Source: Nocardia colli
Lineage (GTDB): Bacteria; Actinomycetota; Actinomycetes; Mycobacteriales; Mycobacteriaceae
Direction: 5' to 3'
DNA: 64,000 bases
Assembly: GCF_008704205.1 (NCBI RefSeq)
Contig: NZ_VXLC01000003.1
Coordinates: forward strand, 186,001-250,000
Shown: one piece after another, positions 27,071 through 35,740 of the stretch
Numbering within the stretch: position 1 is the first letter of the stretch
How the letters are laid out: every line of letters begins with the position of its first letter
Translations under genes and position numbers: made by a program
The notes under the pieces: model-generated
What the model was told of the DNA's origin: nothing
The model's database searches: none
Seen by the model: the letters and a program-made list of their open reading frames with translations, nothing else

Positions 27071-27082
27071 GGGTTGAAGGGG

Positions 27083-28396
27083 TCAGTTGCTCGATGGGGT
27101 GATTACGATGCGTGCGCCGTGGGCGGGGACGTTGGTGATGTTGCGGACTCGGCCGCGTTCGGGGGCGCCGGGCAGCGCGAGCTGGTAGCGGGTCAGTACC
27201 TCGCGGAGCACCACGGCGCCCTCCATCAGCGAGAACCCGGCCCCGATGCAGCGGCGGACCCCGCCGCCGAACGGCAGCCAGGTGTTCGGCGCGACCGAGC
27301 CGTCGAGGAACCGGTCCGGTTGAAAACGTTCCGGCGCAGGATGATTCGCCGGATTCTGGTGCGCGAGCACGATCGAGGTCGACACCCGGGTGTCGCGGGG
27401 CAGCGGTACGCCGCCGATCGTCATGTCTCTGGTCAGCTGACGCTGCACGCGCCCGATCACCATGCGGTGGCGCAGCGCCTCTTTCACCACCGCCTCCAGA
27501 TACTTGTCGTCCCCGTCGCGGGCCGCCTGCCTGGCCCGATCCTGCACATCCGGGGCGGCGGCCAGCTCGTGCAGCGCCCAGGACAGCGCCGACGCGGTGG
27601 TCTCGTGCCCGGCGAGCAGCAGCGTGACCAGCTGGTCGCGCAGTTCCGCGTCGCTGAGCGGTTCGGTGGCGGGATCGTTGCCGGAACCGACCGCGAGCAG
27701 CCGGGACAGCACGTCGGCGCGCTGATCGATCTCCGGATGGGCTCGGCGACTGGCGATTTCGGCGTAGAGCAGCTCGTCGATGCCGGTCAGGGTGGCGCTG
27801 AACCGCTGCCACGGCCCGAAGCGTTGCAGCCACGGCCATTTCCAGCCGAGCAGCACCACCGGGCTGATGTTCGTCACCCGGCGCAGCTGTGGGGTCAGCG
27901 CGTCCCGGCGCTGCTCGTCGGCGACGCCGAAGACCACCTGGGTGATCACGTCGAGCGTGAGGTCTTCCATGCGGGCGAGGATGTGCTCGGTCGTGCCCGC
28001 GTGCCACCGTTCCACCTGCGTCTTGGCGATGTCCTCGACCAGGGCGCGATAGCCGTTGAGCGCCGCATTGTTGAACGCGGGCATCAGCAGCCTGCGCGCG
28101 CGGGCGTGTTCACCGCCGTCGGTCAGCAGCACCGAATGCTCACCCATGATCATCGCGAGTTCCCGATACGCCTCGCCCGCATGCAGATCCGCCGGGTCGG
28201 CGGCGAAGATCTCCTTGATGTGCTCGGGCCGGGAGAACACCACGATCCGCGCCGGATACGGCGGCAGCAGCCGCACGGTGAAGACATCGCCGAAGCGCCG
28301 CGCCTGCGCGCCGAGGAACTGGGCGTGCCGCTTGGTGTGCAGGACGGTCTGTAGCAGTCGCGGTAGCCGCGGGGCCGGGGGATATGTGCCGGTCAT
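27083..28396 (-). CDS. Cytochrome P450
   Basis: 437 aa. I-helix AGHETT (262-267), ExxR at Glu306-Arg309 and the haem loop FGGGVRRCIGAG with axial Cys383 are all present. The N-terminal part (PPYPARIVVFSRPEHIKEIF) resembles membrane-type or CYP102/CYP110-like P450s that often act on fatty acyl or terpene substrates rather than the short macrolide type. The start ATG 28396 overlaps the MFS stop (ATGA). It is the last gene of the ten-gene minus-strand operon and probably hydroxylates or epoxidises the product. No ferredoxin gene is nearby. Confidence 0.9.
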   Translation of the reverse strand: MTGTYPPAPRLPRLLQTVLHTKRHAQFLGAQARRFGDVFTVRLLPPYPARIVVFSRPEHIKEIFAADPADLHAGEAYRELAMIMGEHSVLLTDGGEHARARRLLMPAFNNAALNGYRALVEDIAKTQVERWHAGTTEHILARMEDLTLDVITQVVFGVADEQRRDALTPQLRRVTNISPVVLLGWKWPWLQRFGPWQRFSATLTGIDELLYAEIASRRAHPEIDQRADVLSRLLAVGSGNDPATEPLSDAELRDQLVTLLLAGHETTASALSWALHELAAAPDVQDRARQAARDGDDKYLEAVVKEALRHRMVIGRVQRQLTRDMTIGGVPLPRDTRVSTSIVLAHQNPANHPAPERFQPDRFLDGSVAPNTWLPFGGGVRRCIGAGFSLMEGAVVLREVLTRYQLALPGAPERGRVRNITNVPAHGARIVITPSSN

Positions 28397-29592
28397 GAGA
28401 TGGTCCTTTCCGCCGAGTCGTGCTGGAGCCGTTCCGTCGCCGGCGCGCGCCGCCCGAGGACCTCGATGACGAGGAGGGCGACCGCACTGAGTGCCGCGGC
28501 GGCGATCGGAAGGGCGAAGGGACTGAACACCGCCAGGGTGATGCCGCCGGCAATGCTGCCGAGGGTGACGCCCAGATAGGTGGAGGACGAGTTGAGCGCG
28601 AGCACCTGGGTCGCCGAATCCGGTGCGGCGTCGAGCAGCATCGTCTGCATGGCGGGCGTGTTCCAGTAGAGGGAGAACGACCACACCAGCGTGAGCGCCA
28701 CCAGCACCACCATCGAGATGGGGGCGAACGCGGTCAGGATGGCGAAGACGATCATGGTGCTGAGGAACAGGCCGAAGCCGATGCGCAGCGCGGTGGACGC
28801 GCCCTTCTTGTCCACGTAGATGCCGCCGGCGACCGAGCCGATCAGACCGGCGATACCCGCCACCGCGAACAGCAAACCACGTTGGCGCAGTGACGAATTC
28901 GAGAAGTCGGCGGCGAACGGGCCGAAGTAGGTGAACATCATGAGCGCGCCGCCGAGCAGAATCGTGTTGCCCAGCAACACGGTCAGCACCGGCCGGCTGG
29001 ACAGCGCCGAGAGATGTGTCTTCGCCGAGACCAGCTCGCCGGGAACCCGCAATCGCCCGCGCACACAGAACAGCAGCACCATCGACAGCACGCTGAGTCC
29101 GGCGAAGGCGACGAAATTGCCGCGCCAGCTGAAGATGCTGGCACACAGGGTGCCGAACGGGACGCCGATGGCCAGCGCGCCGACGATGCCGGTGGACACG
29201 ATGCCGATGTAGGCGCTGCGCTTCTCCGGCGGGGCCAGCGTGGGCGCCAGCGCGAACATGGCGGGCAGGCACGCGGCGGCCGCACCCGCGGCCACCACCC
29301 GCAGGATCATCAGCTGCCAGAACGAATCGACCACGGCGGCCAGCAGATTGGCGATGGTGAAGACGATCGAGGCGCCGACGAACACGCCGAGCCGGCTGCG
29401 CCGGGCCGAGGCGAACGCGATCATCGGCGCGCCCAGCACCAGCACCAGCGAGTAGGCCGAAACCAGCTGTCCCGCCGTGGATTCCGAGATGCCCAGGTCG
29501 GCGGCGAGTTCGGGGAGCACGCCCGCGATCATGTAATCGTCGGTGTAGAAGACGAATACGGCGAAGGTGATCGCTATCAACCAGAACGGCAT
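28393..29592 (-). CDS. MFS transporter (drug-efflux type)
   Basis: 399 aa with twelve hydrophobic segments. TDDYMIAGVLPELAADLGIS at the first helix loop, and GAPMIAFASARRSR (loop 2-3, motif A region), fit the DHA1 drug/proton antiporter group such as AraJ/YdhP-like exporters. I chose ATG 29592: GGAGG lies five bases upstream, and the first helix begins immediately; the open frame further upstream is not supported. Placed between a hydroxyacid dehydrogenase and a P450, it is the probable exporter and self-resistance pump for the cluster product. Confidence 0.88.
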   Translation of the reverse strand: MPFWLIAITFAVFVFYTDDYMIAGVLPELAADLGISESTAGQLVSAYSLVLVLGAPMIAFASARRSRLGVFVGASIVFTIANLLAAVVDSFWQLMILRVVAAGAAAACLPAMFALAPTLAPPEKRSAYIGIVSTGIVGALAIGVPFGTLCASIFSWRGNFVAFAGLSVLSMVLLFCVRGRLRVPGELVSAKTHLSALSSRPVLTVLLGNTILLGGALMMFTYFGPFAADFSNSSLRQRGLLFAVAGIAGLIGSVAGGIYVDKKGASTALRIGFGLFLSTMIVFAILTAFAPISMVVLVALTLVWSFSLYWNTPAMQTMLLDAAPDSATQVLALNSSSTYLGVTLGSIAGGITLAVFSPFALPIAAAALSAVALLVIEVLGRRAPATERLQHDSAERTIS

Positions 29593-29615
29593 CGGGCCTC
29601 CAGTGGAACGGGTGG

Positions 29616-30569
29616 TCAGGGAATCAGGTAGTCCATGGCGATCGTCCGCGGGTCGAGGCACAGGGACTGCTCCCTCATTGTCGACGGAGTGTGGGTTCCG
29701 GTGGTGAAGATCGCCGCCCAATCCCGGTGATACAGCGGATCACCGTCCCACGGCCGCCAGGCGATGTGCGGGGTCAGCGTGACGCGTCCCTTGTCGGCCC
29801 AGGGGCGCAACAGCTCCGCGCGCTCGTCGGTTTCGACGTCGGTGGTGAGCCGGCCGGTGCCGGTGGCCAGCCAGTGCAGCAGCGCGACGACATCGACGGG
29901 GGACGAGCGCGCCGGATTGATCAGGTGCCCGTCCAGGCGCAGACAGCGAAACAGCGCGTCATCGATGAAATCGGTGACCTCGGGCAGTCCCGGCAGCGCG
30001 ACCACCATCAAGTGCGCGAATCGGTTCGGCAGGCGGTCCAGCGGTGTCGCCTCGGTGCTGCCGAACGCATGCGCGGTGCGCGAACGCGGACGGACCACGG
30101 TCACCGTCGCGCCGAGCTCGGCCAGCGTCGCCGCGATGGTGTGGCCGAACGCCCCGTACCCGACAACCAGGGCTGCACGGCGGTGGAAGGGCTTCGGCAC
30201 ATCATCGAATGTGTCTTTGGCGCAGTGCAATACGTGCTGGGTGATCACATACTCCGACAACGACGGCGCATAGGCCCGCGCGCTCCTGGTCACCAGATTG
30301 TTCCGGGCGAGCGCCGGGATGTGCGGATAGTTGGGTCCGGACGAGACCAGATGCACCCAGGAATCCGTAGTCACGGCGGCGGTTTCGGCCAGCTCGGCGT
30401 CGGTGAGGTCGTGTGCGGCGAGGGCGATCATCTTGTGCGCGAGCGCCGTTCCCGCCGTCACCGGTTCGACGCGCACCCCGAGTTGCCGCAGCTCGGCGGC
30501 GACGGTGGCCGCGTCGGTGGAGGCGCCCAGGCAGTAGAGCGTCGCCGGATCCACCGTGACGGCGCCCAT
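29616..30569 (-). CDS. D-2-hydroxyacid dehydrogenase family protein
   Basis: 317 aa. The NAD-binding GYGAFG (137-142), Arg221 in INPARSSPVD and His268 in LTPHIAW agree with the catalytic scheme of D-isomer-specific 2-hydroxyacid dehydrogenases; the usual catalytic Glu is not obvious to me in the region 230-260. The start ATG shares one base with the upstream P450 stop. The operon contains an enzyme set expected to make 2-oxo acids from arginine, so reduction of a 2-oxo acid to a 2-hydroxy acid is a natural guess. The N-terminal 130 residues are divergent. Confidence 0.75.
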   Translation of the reverse strand: MGAVTVDPATLYCLGASTDAATVAAELRQLGVRVEPVTAGTALAHKMIALAAHDLTDAELAETAAVTTDSWVHLVSSGPNYPHIPALARNNLVTRSARAYAPSLSEYVITQHVLHCAKDTFDDVPKPFHRRAALVVGYGAFGHTIAATLAELGATVTVVRPRSRTAHAFGSTEATPLDRLPNRFAHLMVVALPGLPEVTDFIDDALFRCLRLDGHLINPARSSPVDVVALLHWLATGTGRLTTDVETDERAELLRPWADKGRVTLTPHIAWRPWDGDPLYHRDWAAIFTTGTHTPSTMREQSLCLDPRTIAMDYLIP

Positions 30570-31852
30570 CAGCGTCCGCTGGTCAACGCCAGGGGAACTC
30601 GGATATGTCCGTGCAGGACAATCGAATCCCGCCATTGCCGGCCCGGCAGCAGCCGGGCGTCCGGGTAAGCGGAGAGGAAGCTGCCGACCGCTACCTGACC
30701 CTGGACCTTCGCCAAGGACGACCCGAGGCACCGATGTACACCGGTCGAGAAGCTCATACTCGTTCGCGCCGAGACGTTTTCGACGTCGAGCTTGCCCGGG
30801 TTCGGGTAGGCGCGCGCGTCGTGATTGACCGCGCCGACCCAGATCAGCGCCCCGGTACCGGGCGCGACGACCCGGTGACCGATCTTGGTCTCCACCCGTG
30901 CGGTGCGGTGGGTCAGCTGAATGGGGGAGTCGTAGCGGAGCAGCTCCTCGAACCACGGGTCGGTCAGGCGGCCGTCGGCGAGCACCTCGGCGCCGAGGCC
31001 GTGTTCGAGCACGGTGACAATGGAATTCGCGATGAAGCTGACCGTGGTCTCGAAGCCGGCCGCGAAGACGAACCCGACCAGGGTCAGCAGTTCGGCGAAG
31101 GTGAGTTCGCCCTCCGCGTGCTTGCGGACGCAGTCCTTGAGGAAGCCGTCCTGGAGCATATCCGGATCCTTGGTGCAGTCCACCACGAACTTGGTGAACT
31201 TGCGTGCCTCGGTCATTCCGCGCCGGTACTCCGGGAAGGTGATGCCGACGTCGAGCAGCTTCGCGCCGTGCCCGCCGAGCGAGTCGAGCATGTCGTCGCC
31301 CAGATCGGGGATGCCGAGGAAGTCGGAGATGACCCGGATCGGGATCTTGCGGGCGAAATCCGCGACCAGGTCGATGTTTTCGCGGCCGTCGAGTTCGGCC
31401 AGCACCGCGTCGGTGTGCTTGGTGATGATGTCGACCGACCCGGTCACCGCGCGGTGGGTGAACATCGGGAAGACGAGTTTGCGCAGCCTGGTGTGCTCGG
31501 GCGGGTCCATGAAGACCAGGGCGGGCGCGTCGAGCGCGATGGGCACCGAACGCTTGGTCAGCCAGCGGTAGAACCCGGCGGTCGGCGGAATCGCAACGGG
31601 CTGGTCGGCCGACCAGTCGTTGCTGCGCAGGATCTCCTCGCTTTCCTCGTAGCCGGTGATGACCAGGCCGGCCGCGCTGTCGTGCACGCCGGCCGATGCG
31701 CCGATCTTGGTCAGGATCGCCCGGTACGGGTCGCCCTTGGCCGGTGGCCGGAGGAATAGCCGGCCGACGTCGTTCTCGTCGCCCAGCATCGAGTCGGGCA
31801 GTAATCGGAGCGGGCCGTGTAGTAGGAACCAGCGAACAGGATCAGTGACCAC
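30569..31852 (-). CDS. Cytochrome P450 (bacterial class I type)
   Basis: About 427 aa. I-helix AGFETT (265-270), ExxR Glu303-Arg306 and haem loop FSTGVHRCLGSS with axial Cys375 (numbered from GTG 31852) are intact. MDPPEHTRLRKLV is the classic actinomycete CYP107/CYP105-type helix C segment. The open frame reaches 31903; GTG 31852 and GTG 31861 are starts nearer the stop of the previous gene, with no clear ribosome site for any. It is probably a hydroxylase of the assembled or carrier-bound product and differs clearly from the other P450 of this operon. Confidence 0.88.
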   Translation of the reverse strand: MVTDPVRWFLLHGPLRLLPDSMLGDENDVGRLFLRPPAKGDPYRAILTKIGASAGVHDSAAGLVITGYEESEEILRSNDWSADQPVAIPPTAGFYRWLTKRSVPIALDAPALVFMDPPEHTRLRKLVFPMFTHRAVTGSVDIITKHTDAVLAELDGRENIDLVADFARKIPIRVISDFLGIPDLGDDMLDSLGGHGAKLLDVGITFPEYRRGMTEARKFTKFVVDCTKDPDMLQDGFLKDCVRKHAEGELTFAELLTLVGFVFAAGFETTVSFIANSIVTVLEHGLGAEVLADGRLTDPWFEELLRYDSPIQLTHRTARVETKIGHRVVAPGTGALIWVGAVNHDARAYPNPGKLDVENVSARTSMSFSTGVHRCLGSSLAKVQGQVAVGSFLSAYPDARLLPGRQWRDSIVLHGHIRVPLALTSGR

Positions 31853-32519
31853 CGAGTTCACGGAGGACAACGTCGACACCCCCTTGGCGTTGCATTGCGG
31901 CATAGAAGTTTTCGCGCTCGAACCGGAACAGCGCGGCCTGCTTGTGCGGCAGATCGATCTCGCCGAGTTCGTGGCCGTCCACCACCTTGCACACGCTCCG
32001 GTTCAGCGTGCGCACCAGCTGATTCGAGGCGGACGGGTCGGAGATCACGCCGGTGCACTCCGGGTAGGTCTCGAACATGCCGGCGATGAGCGCGACCCAG
32101 AACGGCAGCGCGTATCCGAAATAGTCGGGCTCGCCGATACAGCCGTGCATGCCCATATCGTGGTCGGGCGTCTCGTAGTAGTCGGCGACCACGTCGAGCG
32201 CGGCGAAGTACAGCTCGGCGTACCCGCCGTGCTGCCCCTCCTGTCCGACGAGGAAGGGGCGAGTCTTGTTGTCGGAGAACTGGAATTCGATCTCGGTCTG
32301 CCAACCGGCCCGGTCCCAGTCCTTGTGCATCGCGAACTGCACATGCGGTCGCGCCATCCACTCGACCACCTGGTCGATCTCGGCCGAGGTGGACGGCGTG
32401 ACCGGCGTGAGCTCCCACGGCTTCGGCAGCGTCGGCACCTTCCATTCTTGGAAGGCGAAGTCGGTCAACGGTTTCCCGCGTCGCCGGGACCGATCGATGG
32501 GTCTGCGCTCACTCGCCAC
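31842..32519 (-). CDS. MbtK/IucB-type GNAT N-acyltransferase
   Basis: 225 aa. The pattern EWMARPHVQFAMHKDWDRAGW, followed by GYAELYFAALDVVADYY, DHDMGMHGCIGEP and a C-terminal ELGEIDLPHKQAALFRFER, matches the siderophore acyltransferase subgroup of GNAT enzymes (MbtK, IucB, RhbD). These move acyl groups from CoA or ACP to an amine or hydroxylamine. GTG 32519 abuts the ATP-grasp stop (TGAGTG). MbtK uses an acyl-ACP donor, so this protein could release a chain from one of the cluster's ACPs onto an arginine-derived amine. The usual acetyl-CoA role is also open. Confidence 0.75.
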   Translation of the reverse strand: MASERRPIDRSRRRGKPLTDFAFQEWKVPTLPKPWELTPVTPSTSAEIDQVVEWMARPHVQFAMHKDWDRAGWQTEIEFQFSDNKTRPFLVGQEGQHGGYAELYFAALDVVADYYETPDHDMGMHGCIGEPDYFGYALPFWVALIAGMFETYPECTGVISDPSASNQLVRTLNRSVCKVVDGHELGEIDLPHKQAALFRFERENFYAAMQRQGGVDVVLRELGGH

Positions 32520-33665
32520 TCACGGCACCTCGTTCGCGCTGGCCAGCAGTTCGAGCGCGGCGAGGACGGCGTCGGTGCGGCCGGTGAGCCGCGCCCGTCC
32601 GCCGAGCCGGATCCGGTCGAACGTCGCTTCGACGGCATGGGTTTCGATGAGCTCGGCTCCGGCGATCGGCTGGCCGACGCGCCACATCCAGCCGCCTGAG
32701 GCATCGGCATCGGCTTTCGGCTCGTCCCAGCCGAGTCCGGCCTGCACCCGGAGGTTGAGCAGTTCCAAGTCGATGCCGGTGATGATCCGCGACTGGAACG
32801 GAACCTCGCCGCCGGACGCCCGCGCGCATACTTCGCTGACTACGACATCCTCGAAAGCATCACCGCTGGAAAGGTATTCGACGTGCGCGGTGAATGTGCC
32901 GTCGAGACCGAGGGCGGTGCACGTCCGGGTCGCGAGGTCGGCCAGCTTGGTTTCGGTCGCCGGGTCGGTCCTGGCCGAGCCGGAGCCGCCGCCGCGGGTG
33001 AGGTCGAGCAGCGAGCGGATGTAGAGCCCCGAGAACAGATGTGTCACAGTGCCGTTCACGACGAGCACTTCGGAATGGTACTGCGGGCCGTCGAGTAACC
33101 GTTCGACCAAATCGTCGCTCAGTGCGGTGAGATCGACGTCGCCGAACTTCTCGGTCCGGATCCCGCGCAGGTTCGCCTCCGCGGCGGGTTTGACGATGAC
33201 CAGCTCGTCGTCGGCGAATCCGGTGCAGCCGCCTGCCTTTTCGACGCTGCCGTCGGCGACGATCAGCGTCTCCGGGACCGGGATGCCGGCCGCCGCGAGG
33301 GTCCGGCGCATGACACCCTTGTGCCGGTAGTTCTCCAGCGAGCCCGCGGGGATGGGGGTCGGCAGGCCCAGGTCACCGCACAGCTGCGCGGCGACACCGA
33401 GTAAATACTCGTCATTGGTGACGATCGCGGTGGTTCCGGCCGGGATCAGCGACGCCCATTCGTCGATGTCGGCGATCCGTTCGTCACCGATATCGTGCAG
33501 TGCCACATCGCCTTCGCGGATCAGCGGCACCTCGCCGGTGCGCAGAATCCGTAGCTCGGCGCCGGTGGCCGTGACCGCCGAGCCGAACTCGGCCAGCCCG
33601 ACCGTGCCGAGCGACTGCTTCGCCTGTAACAGGACCACCGTTGCGCGATCACCTGATGACAACAC
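32520..33665 (-). CDS. ATP-grasp carboxylate-amine ligase
   Basis: 381 aa. The three-part ATP-grasp layout is visible: an N-terminal pre-ATP domain, the central ELVIVKPAAEANLRG segment for ATP binding, and the Mg-binding SEVCARASGGEVPF pattern (like E-x-N-x-R-x-G-G). Such enzymes form amide bonds through acyl phosphates. GTG 33665 has GGAGG one base upstream, and TTG 33662 is also possible; the gene overlaps the aminotransferase-like gene by 17 bases. In this operon it could couple a polyketide acid to an arginine-derived amine, as suggested for ligases in other oxidised-arginine pathways. Substrates cannot be read from sequence. Confidence 0.83.
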   Translation of the reverse strand: MLSSGDRATVVLLQAKQSLGTVGLAEFGSAVTATGAELRILRTGEVPLIREGDVALHDIGDERIADIDEWASLIPAGTTAIVTNDEYLLGVAAQLCGDLGLPTPIPAGSLENYRHKGVMRRTLAAAGIPVPETLIVADGSVEKAGGCTGFADDELVIVKPAAEANLRGIRTEKFGDVDLTALSDDLVERLLDGPQYHSEVLVVNGTVTHLFSGLYIRSLLDLTRGGGSGSARTDPATETKLADLATRTCTALGLDGTFTAHVEYLSSGDAFEDVVVSEVCARASGGEVPFQSRIITGIDLELLNLRVQAGLGWDEPKADADASGGWMWRVGQPIAGAELIETHAVEATFDRIRLGGRARLTGRTDAVLAALELLASANEVP

Positions 33666-34767
33666 GCCTCCATGCCTCTAGGTGCTGGTCCACGCGTTGG
33701 CAGCCGGTGACGACGGCTTCCGGATCGCGCGCCAGCGAGATTCGGATCAGATCGGTGCCGAGTTTCGGCTGGGCCCAGTAGAACAGTTCGCCGGGCAGCA
33801 CGTGCACCCCGATCTCACCGAGTTCGGTGTAGAGCGCGCTGGCCTCGACGCCTTCCGGCAGCCGGAATGTGTCGACGGAGATCCTGGATTCAGGATAGGC
33901 CGGTGCAAGGTTGATGTGGTCGCGGGCCAGGGTGCGGTTGCTCTGGATGCCGCCGCGCAGCCGGTCGTAGCCGCCGTGTCTGCCGTCCTCGGCGAACAAT
34001 TCAACGATCCGCAGGATGAACGGCGACGCCGAGAGCATGTGGTCGGAGTACATCCGCGCCAGCGGGAGCGGATTGCCGACGTTCCAGTTCAGGAACCCGG
34101 CCTTCAATTCCTGTAAGGGCCAGAGCTTTCCGGTGTCCTCGATGGTCGCCCAGTCGAGGTCGTACTGACCGAGCACGGCGTACATGTCGTACTGGGCGCG
34201 CAGATCCTGTGCGCGGAAGCAGGAGTCGATGACCAGCACGGTGTCGCGATCGGCGCACGCGGCGGCGATCTGGTGCAGGCGATCGGCGTCGATCACGGCG
34301 CCCGTCGGATTGTTCGGCGAGACGGTGAACAGCACGCCGTGCGCGGGGATCACGTCTTCGAGGGTGCCGCCGGCCAATTCGGACTCGGCCACCGAATGGA
34401 TGGACAGTCCGTGACCGGCCAGCAGGTCGTGCAGGTTGTCGAACGTCGGCTCGACCATGGCGACCTTGCGGTCGGCGAGGCGAATCGCCTTGCCGATCAT
34501 GTCGATCGCGGTCGAGGAGGAGTAGCAGCTGCGGAAGGTGACGCCGTCGGACAACGCGGTGTGCTGGCCGATCGAGGACAGGAACGCGTTGCGCGCGCTC
34601 TTCTCGACCACGTCGACCGGGAGCTTGCGCGTCTGCGCGAAGACCTCCGGGAAGCCGGCGACGATCTCGGATTGCGTGCTGGACAACGACATTCGCGGAT
34701 GACCGTCGGACAGGTTGACACCGTCGACCAGCGCCTTGACTTCCAGGTCGGTGATGTTATCAGGCAT
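33649..34767 (-). CDS. PLP-dependent arginine oxidase/hydroxylase-like (MppP/RohP family)
   Basis: About 372 aa of aminotransferase fold type I. Beyond the general SPNNPTG, features special to MppP-type enzymes are present: DGHPR (21-25), QHTALSDG, CYSSSTAIDM (81-90), EPTFDNLHDLL (106-116) and IEDTGKLWPLQELKAG (209-224) with the probable PLP lysine Lys214. MppP (enduracididine), RohP (azomycin) and Ind4 (indolmycin) use O2 to oxidise L-arginine to 2-ketoarginine, 4-hydroxy-2-ketoarginine or dehydroarginine forms. ATG 34767 is preferred to 34779, which has no spacing for a ribosome site. The gene slightly overlaps the ureohydrolase gene; both fit an arginine pathway. The family call is from remembered motifs, not a search. 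Confidence 0.75.
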   Translation of the reverse strand: MPDNITDLEVKALVDGVNLSDGHPRMSLSSTQSEIVAGFPEVFAQTRKLPVDVVEKSARNAFLSSIGQHTALSDGVTFRSCYSSSTAIDMIGKAIRLADRKVAMVEPTFDNLHDLLAGHGLSIHSVAESELAGGTLEDVIPAHGVLFTVSPNNPTGAVIDADRLHQIAAACADRDTVLVIDSCFRAQDLRAQYDMYAVLGQYDLDWATIEDTGKLWPLQELKAGFLNWNVGNPLPLARMYSDHMLSASPFILRIVELFAEDGRHGGYDRLRGGIQSNRTLARDHINLAPAYPESRISVDTFRLPEGVEASALYTELGEIGVHVLPGELFYWAQPKLGTDLIRISLARDPEAVVTGCQRVDQHLEAWRRVVIR

Positions 34768-35740
34768 GCAAACGACCATCCTGTTGCGTCTTGGTCCGCC
34801 GGGCGGCAGCGGCCATGGTCATGATTTCGAAGATCACCGCGACGCCGAGGTGCGCGGTGATGTCGGCGGAGTCGTACGGCGGCGAGATCTCGACCAGCGA
34901 GACCGTGCGGATATCCGGCAGGTCGAGTTCGCGCAGCAGCCGCAGCGCGAATGCCGAGGAAGGACCGCCGACCTCGGGGGTGCCGGTGCCGGGCGCGCAC
35001 GACGGATCGACGAAGTCGATGTCGAAGGTCAGCGCGACCGGGTTCGAACCGACCTTGTCCCGCACGATCCGGCCGAGTTCGCGCGGGCCGATATCGAGGG
35101 CGTCCTCGCAGTGGATCACGGTGAAGCCGAGGCCGTCATCGGCCAGATCCTCGCGGGGCACGCTGCCGCGCATGCCGATCTGGATGCTGGTGCTGGGATC
35201 GATCAGGCCCTCCTCGGCGGCGCGACGGTACACCGTGCCGTGGAAGTGCTTCATGCCGAAGTAGTTGTCCAGCACGTCCCGGTGCGCGTCCAGCTGGACC
35301 AGCGACAGTGGCCCGTGTTTCCTTGCGGCCGCGCGTAATTCGGCGATCGCCAGGCTGTGGTCGCCGCCGACCAGGATGGGCAGCGCGCCGATCTCGTGCA
35401 CGGCGCTGACGCTGCTCTCGATCAGCTCGAGCGTTTGCAGGTGGTAGCCGGGCACGATGTGCACGTCGCCGCCGTCGACGACGGTGAGCAGGTCGGTGAT
35501 GACCAGGTCGCGTTCCCGGCTGCCCAGCCGGCCCAGCGTGCTCGCCGAGCGGACCGCCTCCGGCCCGAAGCGGGCGCCGCTGCGATAGCCGGTCGCGCCG
35601 TCGATCGGCACGCCGAGGATGACGGCGTGCACCCCGTCCTCGGCGGTCAGCTCCCGGATCGGCCGGTAGGGGAGCCGGAAGAAGGTCCGCGGCCCCGAGC
35701 TCAGCCGCGACACCGCCTGGCTGTCGGTATAGTCAGTCAT
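34760..35740 (-). CDS. Agmatinase/arginase-family ureohydrolase
   Basis: 326 aa. Binuclear manganese ligands are complete: His128 in GGDHS, Asp151/His153/Asp155 in DAHRD, and Asp240/Asp242 in FDIDFVDPSCAPG. HFHGTVYRRAAEEG is nearer to agmatinase and guanidinobutyrase than to arginase. It would remove urea from a guanidino compound. Next to an arginine oxidase and a ketoarginine-methyltransferase-like gene, the likely substrate is an oxidised (and perhaps methylated) arginine, or the finished amide bearing a guanidine, as in pathways that use a masked amine. It overlaps the methyltransferase stop by eight bases. Confidence 0.88.
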   Translation of the reverse strand: MTDYTDSQAVSRLSSGPRTFFRLPYRPIRELTAEDGVHAVILGVPIDGATGYRSGARFGPEAVRSASTLGRLGSRERDLVITDLLTVVDGGDVHIVPGYHLQTLELIESSVSAVHEIGALPILVGGDHSLAIAELRAAARKHGPLSLVQLDAHRDVLDNYFGMKHFHGTVYRRAAEEGLIDPSTSIQIGMRGSVPREDLADDGLGFTVIHCEDALDIGPRELGRIVRDKVGSNPVALTFDIDFVDPSCAPGTGTPEVGGPSSAFALRLLRELDLPDIRTVSLVEISPPYDSADITAHLGVAVIFEIMTMAAAARRTKTQQDGRLHA

